A DNA stretch of 64,000 nucleotides from Echinometra lucunter (Eukaryota > Echinodermata > Echinoidea > Camarodonta > Echinometridae), in the NCBI GenBank assembly GCA_029962745.1, contig JAPZVO010000046.1, forward strand, positions 60,001 to 124,000, given 5' to 3'. The position numbers and the translations under genes are program-made. Below, in pieces: positions 58,608 to 64,000 of this stretch; positions within the stretch are counted from its first letter, which is position 1; each line of letters begins with the position of its first letter. The notes below the pieces were generated by a model. It had not been told where the DNA came from, searched no databases, and saw only the letters and a program-made list of their open reading frames with translations.

Positions 58608-58815
58608 ATATATATATATTTACATTTTGTCATTAATTCTGTTTCATATTTGAATGCATTTGAAACTCGACAGTTCAACGAAGAATACGTGTTTGAATAA
58701 TGTATACTGTATTTACAATGTATAAAAGTGATTTACATGTACCTTGCATCATATTTGTTAATGTGTTGCTATTGAAACCAATAAAATCCCTGTGGAGGGA
58801 AAAATATTGAAAAAA

Positions 58816-59215
58816 ATAATACTTTCATGAAAGGAAGCATGAGTGACTTATTCAATAATAAGTATGATTACACGTGAACATAAATGGTTGCCTAAATATT
58901 CTTCTCTTAAACGTATTTGGATAATATTATTCCTGGGAACCATCAGTCTTTGATGAGGAGAGCTGAGAGAAAAACATGTTACTACAAAACTGCTGTTGCC
59001 ACTTGCTTCCTTTTGCCTAGGGCACAACAGATTTTAAAATCTCATTTCAAATACATTTTTGGAAGAATTATCCTTAAACTTTAAATCATTACATTTATTA
59101 CTCGAGTATAAACGTAAAGGCCATTTATTTTTTTTTTGTTTTGTTTTACTTTGATACTAATGGAAATTGTAAAATATGTCACAGATATTTTTTGTCATGC
59201 TTTCACTTCTTTCAG
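58816..59215. other. End of the giant intron, nothing recognised
   Basis: AT-rich sequence leading to the acceptor of the next exon. The pyrimidine-rich GCTTTCACTTCTTTCAG immediately precedes 59216. Confidence 0.55.
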
Positions 59216-59317
59216 AACATATCAGAACTAAAGGATATGATAAGAAAAAAACCATACAGAAGCCAGGTGGTTTCATCCTTTGCAGAAGTTGATAACAAAT
59301 CTAGTTCAAGCTTCGAG
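59216..59317 (+). CDS. Roco protein, internal exon: Roc-COR junction
   Basis: A 102-nt, 34-codon, phase 0-0 exon with acceptor CTTCTTTCAG| and donor GAG|GTAATT. The peptide contains MIRKKPYRSQVVSSFAEVDN and then KSSSSFE. Roco proteins carry a comparable segment after the G4 loop, where a helix is followed by the strand 'HxxxxFFxVDNT' ending the GTPase fold (the G5 region). It is contiguous with the exon ending at 5678, 53.5 kb upstream, and with the exon at 62552. All exons share frame and phase, which supports one gene rather than scattered pseudogene pieces. Confidence 0.85.
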
Positions 59318-59681
59318 GTAATTGTAAACTACATTTTATAAGGCAGTAGTGCAATTGCTCTTAATGGTGAATTACTGAATGAAAAGGAAGACACCCCTTC
59401 CCTTTCCATGTCCCGCTCGGCTGCTTTGCTGTGTGTGGGTGTGTGTGTGTGTGTGTGTATGTTTCATTTTGATGTATATATTGTATTTGAGTGAAATGAT
59501 ATCACCGGGCATCTGATGAGTCTTGCTCATTAAGATCTTCTTTCCATTATAAGTGTTGAAAATGAGCAAGCAAGGAAAAATTAGGGAATTTTCTCTTCTG
59601 ATGACCGTCTTATTTATTTTTTTTTTTTTGGGGGGGGGATTTTAAAATATAATTTGACTAGGAGAAGAGATGAAATCGTCG

Positions 59682-59943
59682 CTGATTTTACGAACCGTCA
59701 TAAACCTCATTTTTCGGTCAATTTTTCGAAATTGAGATGTATTAATATTCTGAAAGCCCGTCCTCAACTCTACCGACTCAACAAATTTCAGACCAAAATC
59801 TTGATTATTTTAAAAATAAGAGACAATTGAAAATTCGATCGAACCGTCATATCAGCTCAAGTGATTTTACGAAGTGACCTAAAGCATTGTGACGGCATCA
59901 TAAAACGCATTCGCGAGGGTTTATGACGCTTCGTAAAATCACA
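59682..59943. mobile_element. Small MITE with TGATTTTACGAA ends
   Basis: The left end reads GATTTTACGAACCGTCATAA and the right end is its near complement ending TTCGTAAAATCAC. An internal GATTTTACGAAGTGACC (near 59863) shares the ACGAAGTGAC core of the 647-bp MITE. Confidence 0.7.
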
Positions 59944-59984
59944 ATTTGTATGCGCGCAACACGAGTGCATGTATTATCCGTGGG

Positions 59985-60151
59985 GTTTAGGACGCTAATG
60001 AATTGCCAAATTGAATTATAAGTAAATACACCTAGGCCTACTACTACTACTACTACTTCTACTACTACTACTACTACTACGCTAATGAATTGCCAAAGTG
60101 AATTATAAGTAAATACACCTAGGCCTACTACTACTACTACTTCTACTAGGC

Positions 60152-60190
<39 letters not shown>
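59985..60190. repeat. Duplicated unit with (ACT)n arrays
   Basis: GCTAATGAATTGCCAA...GTAAATACACCTAGGCC followed by (TAC)n occurs twice in tandem (about 59993 and 60081), each with its own CTACTACTA array. Poly-Val frames on the other strand are artefacts. Confidence 0.85.
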
Positions 60191-60979
60191 ATGATATACA
60201 AAGGTTATAGTAGTTTAGAACTGCAATAAATAGATACTTAAATACATAAATGAATAAAAGAATAAACAACTAAATGAATAAAAGAATAAATAAGTAAACG
60301 AATAAACAGATAAATAAATGGATACATAAAGAAAATCAATAAATGAACAAATGAATTAAACAAAATAAACAGAATAAATGAATGACTGAGCATTGTATAA
60401 AAAATACGATTTATGATTTTGTTCACTTTATTAAAAGTAGTAGTAGTAGTAGTAAAGTAGAAGTAGTATAAGTGTAGTACAATAATTATGATAATTGAAT
60501 TCATTTGTGAATTATTAACTTCTACCGAGGGTATGCCTCATCCACTACTCGCAGGAAATAGGATTTTTGAGAAAAACGGCTGTTGGTTACGTTAAATTAA
60601 AAATGTTAATGGAAACGATGTATATGCTCTATATTGCAGGAGCTGCAATAATTATTTAAATTCAAAGAATTTATGATTGTAATTAAATTGAACATTGATG
60701 CCAATCTATACTTTAATGTTTGATCAAAATGTAATGAATTGATTATGCTGGGATGCGCGCGAATTAAAGATCGTGAGAGAAATTGGAAGGATTGTTCAAG
60801 ATGTTGAAATGATGTGATTACATCTTTGAATGAGCTGTTGAGAAAGCGGGATTGTATTATAGGCTATTCATTATTGCTTTTTTTCTATAGCTTTTGTTTG
60901 AAAGAAAAATGATGTTCTTCATAGAACCTTTCAAAAATACTTAAAGTGAATATAGGATATAGGTACAATTTTCTCCGAG

Positions 60980-61065
60980 GATCTCTCTCTCTCTCTCTCT
61001 CTCTTTCTCTCACTCTATCTATCTCTATCTCTCTCGCTCTCTCTCTTTCCCACTTTCCCACTTTT
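60980..61065. repeat. CT-rich microsatellite
   Basis: (CT)n interrupted by ATCTATCTCT words. Confidence 0.9.
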
Positions 61066-61364
61066 TCTCCAGTATATTGAACTTCTCCCTGTCCATCTCG
61101 CTTCAATCTTCTCCCTTTCTTTCCCTCTTCCCTACTTTTTCCTGTTTTTATTTCCATCCTCTCCATTTCCCTCCGTTCGTTTGTCCCTTCTTTTCATACC
61201 CCCTTTCTGTAACTTGTCCACTTTCAGACTTGGATTCATACCTGGGTCATTTTCACAATGAAAAAAGAAACCAATATGTTAAATTCCGAATATTGCAATG
61301 TACATTAATCTATTAAAACAGGGGGAAAATAGAAGGAAAAAAAGCTGATCGGTTCATGTGAACA

Positions 61365-61711
61365 AAATAAATTGAAATGAATAGTAATAAGCCGTATATC
61401 CCATTTATTAAAGTTATTTTTTGCTTTGCCTAAAATATCCCTCGATAGATGTGATCAGGGCACTGTCAGAGGTAAATGTGCAATTTTTAGGTAGAAAAAG
61501 TCATCTTCATCACCTCCAAAAGAGATTTGTTTTAAATAATGAAATGGTGCTTGACAAAATAAATTGAAACTAATAGTAATAAGCCGTATATATCCCATTT
61601 ATTAAAGTTATTTTTTGCTTTACCTAAAATATCCATCCATAGATGTGATCAGGGCATTGTCAGAGGTAAATGTGCAATTTTTAGGTAGAAAAGGTCGTCT
61701 TCATCACCTCA
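61365..61711. repeat. Tandem duplication, ~190-bp period
   Basis: AAATAAATTGAAA...AATAGTAATAAGCCGTATAT through TGTCAGAGGTAAATGTGCAA to the TCATCACCTC word is present twice (about 61365-61517 and 61557-61711), with about 95% identity by eye. Confidence 0.88.
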
Positions 61712-62064
61712 GGCATATGTAAAATGACTTCTAAACAATATGAAATATCGCTTCACAAAGTTGAAATTTGTGTCTTGTCTGGATTCACACGTTTTCCTGA
61801 CATACAACTGGGCCGGGCAACTGGGTAGAGCTGTATAATTATATGCCATCATTGTTACTAAAATTATGCATACTAGGCATCGATATAATAGGCCTACAAA
61901 GTAATCATGATCATCCCTACTACGCTATCATAATTTCCATTAAAATAATTCAAATTTACCATGGCTATAACGGAGTTACAAAACAATACTTAAGAAATGA
62001 TATTGTTGGAAACGTCCCTAACCACACATAAAACGTATGCACTCGCGTTATGCGCACTCCTTTC

Positions 62065-62476
62065 ATGATGTTACGAACTGTCATAAACCCGACCTAAATC
62101 TGTATTCGCGGCGCGCGCATGCATTATAATGATTTTACGAACCGTCATAAACCTTGGTTTAATACGCCGCGTAACATGCGCATCCAAAATATGATTTTAC
62201 GAACTGACCTAAACCCTAATTTCACCAATATTTGCTGTTTCTTAAATGTCACGTTGGATTTCATCGCAAATATTGCAAAAATGAATTTTAAAAATGTGTA
62301 CAAAATGTGCTGATTAAAAGGTTCAGAATTCAAGCTTTACAATGATACCAAACAATACCATGCTTTGCTTCAAAGCGCGTAGTTCTGGCCGTCGGTAAAG
62401 CATCAAAACTTTAAACGCGATTATCTCAAAAGTTGGTTTTTGCTTTCAGTCGAGGTTTATGACGGTTCGTAAAATA
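62065..62476. mobile_element. MITE with TGATTTTACGAACCGTCATA words
   Basis: Three rightward copies of a TTACGAAC(C/T)G-type word (62067, 62131 and 62193) face one inverted copy at the right end (GGTTTATGACGGTTCGTAAA, about 62452-62471). An inner TTTAAACGCGATTATCTCAA segment matches, in reverse, a segment just inside the end of the 647-bp MITE. Confidence 0.7.
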
Positions 62477-62551
62477 ATCGACGAAATGTGTGAACAAGAT
62501 TTGTAATGTTTGGAAGCAGTTATCATACATATTTTTCCATAGATTTTTCAG

Positions 62552-62677
62552 ATCCAAAAGCAAATTGACCATCTGATAACTGGTGCTGACTACATGAAAG
62601 AAGAACTTCCGATAAAATGGAGGATATTCTTAGACAAGACAAAGGATCTACATCAGGATACTCTCAAACTAAATGAG
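62552..62677 (+). CDS. Roco protein, internal exon: start of the COR domain
   Basis: A 126-nt, 42-codon, phase 0-0 exon with acceptor GATTTTTCAG| and donor GAG|GTTAGT. The peptide has IQKQIDHLITGADYMKEELP and then IKWRIFLDKTKDL. This matches the 'LRxxIxxxAxxxxYMGExIPxxWLxFE' segment with which COR begins in Roco proteins. COR is the dimerisation domain that couples to the GTPase. The remaining COR domain and any C-terminal kinase or death domain lie beyond position 64000. Confidence 0.87.
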
Positions 62678-63097
62678 GTTAGTTTTTTCTTTTTGTTTTT
62701 TGTCTTTATCATGCAGAAAATGCCTCATTCATCCCATCTTGTAATTCAAGTTTTCCATTTCTCGTATTTCATGAAGTCTGACTTCATGAAGACTTCTTAA
62801 ACATTCCATAATTTATTCGCGAGGTTGGATCGAATATCGGATGGTTATTTACTATAACATGATATCGTCATTTCACTGAAAAGTCCACTTCTATCATTTT
62901 TTTTTTCTTTCCTTTGAAATCCATGGTAGTGAGAACAGTCCCCTCTCCCTACGAAATAACCCACAGCTGCCTTCAAAAACTCCAATCATACAAAACTTCG
63001 TTGAGAATAACTATTGATCTTCGTGTGATTTGATTATCAAATTGAATTTTAATGATATTTTTATATATCTTATTGTTTCATTACACACTAAGTATTA
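62678..63097. other. Roco gene intron, first part
   Basis: Intron sequence after the GTTAGT donor, AT-rich with poly(T). The (AC)ACTAAG-like word at 63084 duplicates the end of the following MITE. Confidence 0.55.
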
Positions 63098-63477
63098 CAC
63101 ATTAAGAAAAAAGGGGGAAAGTTTACACCCTAAATGCAACACCGGCAGCACCTTTTTGGGTGCAGTCTTGCACAATGTACGGAAAAGGTGGAAAAATGCA
63201 CCGTTTTTGTTCTTGTTTGCGCCGGGAAATGTTCGTTTGCATACTAAAAGGTGCAGCTTTGCACTTTTTGGGGTGCAGAAATTTGTTAGTACAAAAAGCT
63301 GCAAATTTGCACCTTCCCTAAAATGGTACAAATTACTCTGCGCCCTTTGGGGTGCATATGTAGCTAACTGCACCCTTAAAGGTGCAAAATGCTTGTAATG
63401 GTGCAAAGTTGCACCCCAAAATGAGTTCCCAGTGTTGCATTTGAAGTGTGCAAATTGCACCTTATTTTCTTAGTGTG
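63098..63477. mobile_element. GTGCA-rich MITE, copy 2
   Basis: Ends CACATTAAGAAAAAAG and, at the right, TTTTCTTAGTGTG. The interior repeats TGCACC/GGTGCA words in both orientations, as at 43168-43535, though the two copies are clearly diverged. Confidence 0.75.
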
Positions 63478-63496
63478 TCAGTAGACAGTTATTTTT

Positions 63497-64000
63497 AGCT
63501 CATCCGGCCCGAATGGCCAGATGAACTTATGACATGGCGTGGCTTCCGTCGTCTAGGGTTCGTCGTCCATCCACAATTTACTTTTTTTTCTTCTTGTAGA
63601 GCTACATGAGGTGCACCAAACTTCTACACGGAATTCTGGAATTTGTTTCAAGCATTTTAATGCTAATTTATGCAAGTTTTATTTACAAATCACAAAAAAT
63701 GCTTCTCCTTCATGTGTGGACCGATTGTGATATTTTTTGTTGTTGTTTATCATCATGTAGAGGTACATGAGCTACACAAAACCCCTACGCATAATTATTA
63801 TGAAATTTTGTTTTAGACACCTTTTAGGCTAGCTTATGCTGCTTATACAAAATTTATTTAAAAATCCCCCCCCCCCCCAACTCACAGTGCTTCTCAATCA
63901 TTTTTCGATTTTGATCTTTCCTGTTTCATCTTGTGGAGCTACATGAGATACACAGAACTTCTGTGCAGAATATCAGTGTCAATTCGTTTGAATCATAGCT
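63497..64000. repeat. Tandem repeat starting AGCTCATCCGGCCCGAATGG
   Basis: After the AGCTCATCCGGCC...GGCCAGATGA palindrome-like start, a unit of about 170-190 bp containing GAGCTACATGAG(G/A)T(G/A)CAC(C/A) occurs three times (near 63599, 63760 and 63937), with a poly(C) run at 63868. The array continues beyond the window. Confidence 0.7.

Larger units (their letters stand above)
54600..58815 (+). mobile_element. Second Tx1-type LINE, RT core deleted
   Basis: ORF2 from its natural start near 54749 to a 3' end around 58815 (GAAACCAATAAAATCCCTGT, then A-rich). A 647-bp MITE is inserted in its 3' region within a (TA)n tract. The 5' boundary is uncertain and no ORF1 was seen before it. Confidence 0.8.
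5679..59215 (+). other. 53.5-kb Roco gene intron filled with nested transposons
   Basis: The two flanking exons are phase 0, and their peptides are contiguous in the Roc alignment: the G4 loop is followed within about 10-20 residues by the KPYRSxxVxxFxxVDN segment. I therefore expect no missing exon, or only a tiny one. Everything I recognise between the exons is mobile or simple repeat sequence. Confidence 0.75.
59318..62551 (+). other. Roco gene intron (3.2 kb)
   Basis: Donor GTAATT, acceptor ATTTTTCAG. It contains a (GT)n run (59416-59460), two related MITEs, trinucleotide arrays and a tandem duplication, annotated separately. No other gene was seen, and 60480-60970 is plain AT-rich DNA. 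Confidence 0.75.

Noticed and set aside
59898..60504. Poly-Val and Ile-rich membrane-like frames on the minus strand
   Set aside because: They are translations of (ACT)n arrays and AT-rich repeats.

Overview
The window looks like one stretch of a large, repeat-rich invertebrate genome. A marine deuterostome, most likely an echinoderm such as a sea urchin, is my best guess. This is inferred from Tx1-type and CR1-type LINEs (one with a 2A-like motif), many poly(G)/poly(C) tracts, abundant foldback elements and a Roco-family host gene. No sequence here proves the species.

Host gene: four short plus-strand exons (2393-2479, 5502-5678, 59216-59317, 62552-62677), all phase 0, encode part of a Roc-COR (Roco) protein: mid-Roc, the G4 region, the Roc/COR junction and the start of COR. 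The gene runs off both ends of the window. The first visible intron uses a GC donor, and the second is 53,537 bases long. No other host gene was recognised.

The giant intron (5679-59215) is mostly nested transposons. 8002-13293 is a terminal-inverted-repeat (TIR) DNA element holding a very young non-coding LTR element with 607-bp LTRs. 13806-50545 is one Tx1-type LINE broken into three pieces. Its first break (18414-27199) is a PIF/Harbinger-like element carrying a transposase relic, a 647-bp MITE, a hairpin and a foldback repeat. Its second break (28500-49772) is a CR1-type LINE. That LINE is itself broken by an internally deleted LINE (29391-31905), a Ty3/Gypsy element (33213-48235) and a small LINE tail (48570-48885). 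The Gypsy element is split by a 9.8-kb long-inverted-repeat element (37508-47330), whose arms are tandem arrays and whose centre holds further MITEs and a SINE tail. At four of the five main breaks, removing the insert plus one target-site copy restores the reading frame of the element below; at the Harbinger-like break the register is also kept, but a stop codon lies exactly at the joint. The order of insertion can therefore be read directly.

Downstream of the Tx1 LINE are a Tc1/mariner relic (51608-52647) and a second Tx1-type LINE with its RT core deleted (54600-58815), into which an inverted copy of the 647-bp MITE has inserted. The shorter introns and the flanks hold a tRNA-derived SINE, another LINE, microsatellites, tandem duplications, two further MITE families and, at the right edge, a tandem repeat. 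Apart from the host exons, every recognisable coding region is broken by stops, frameshifts or deletions.
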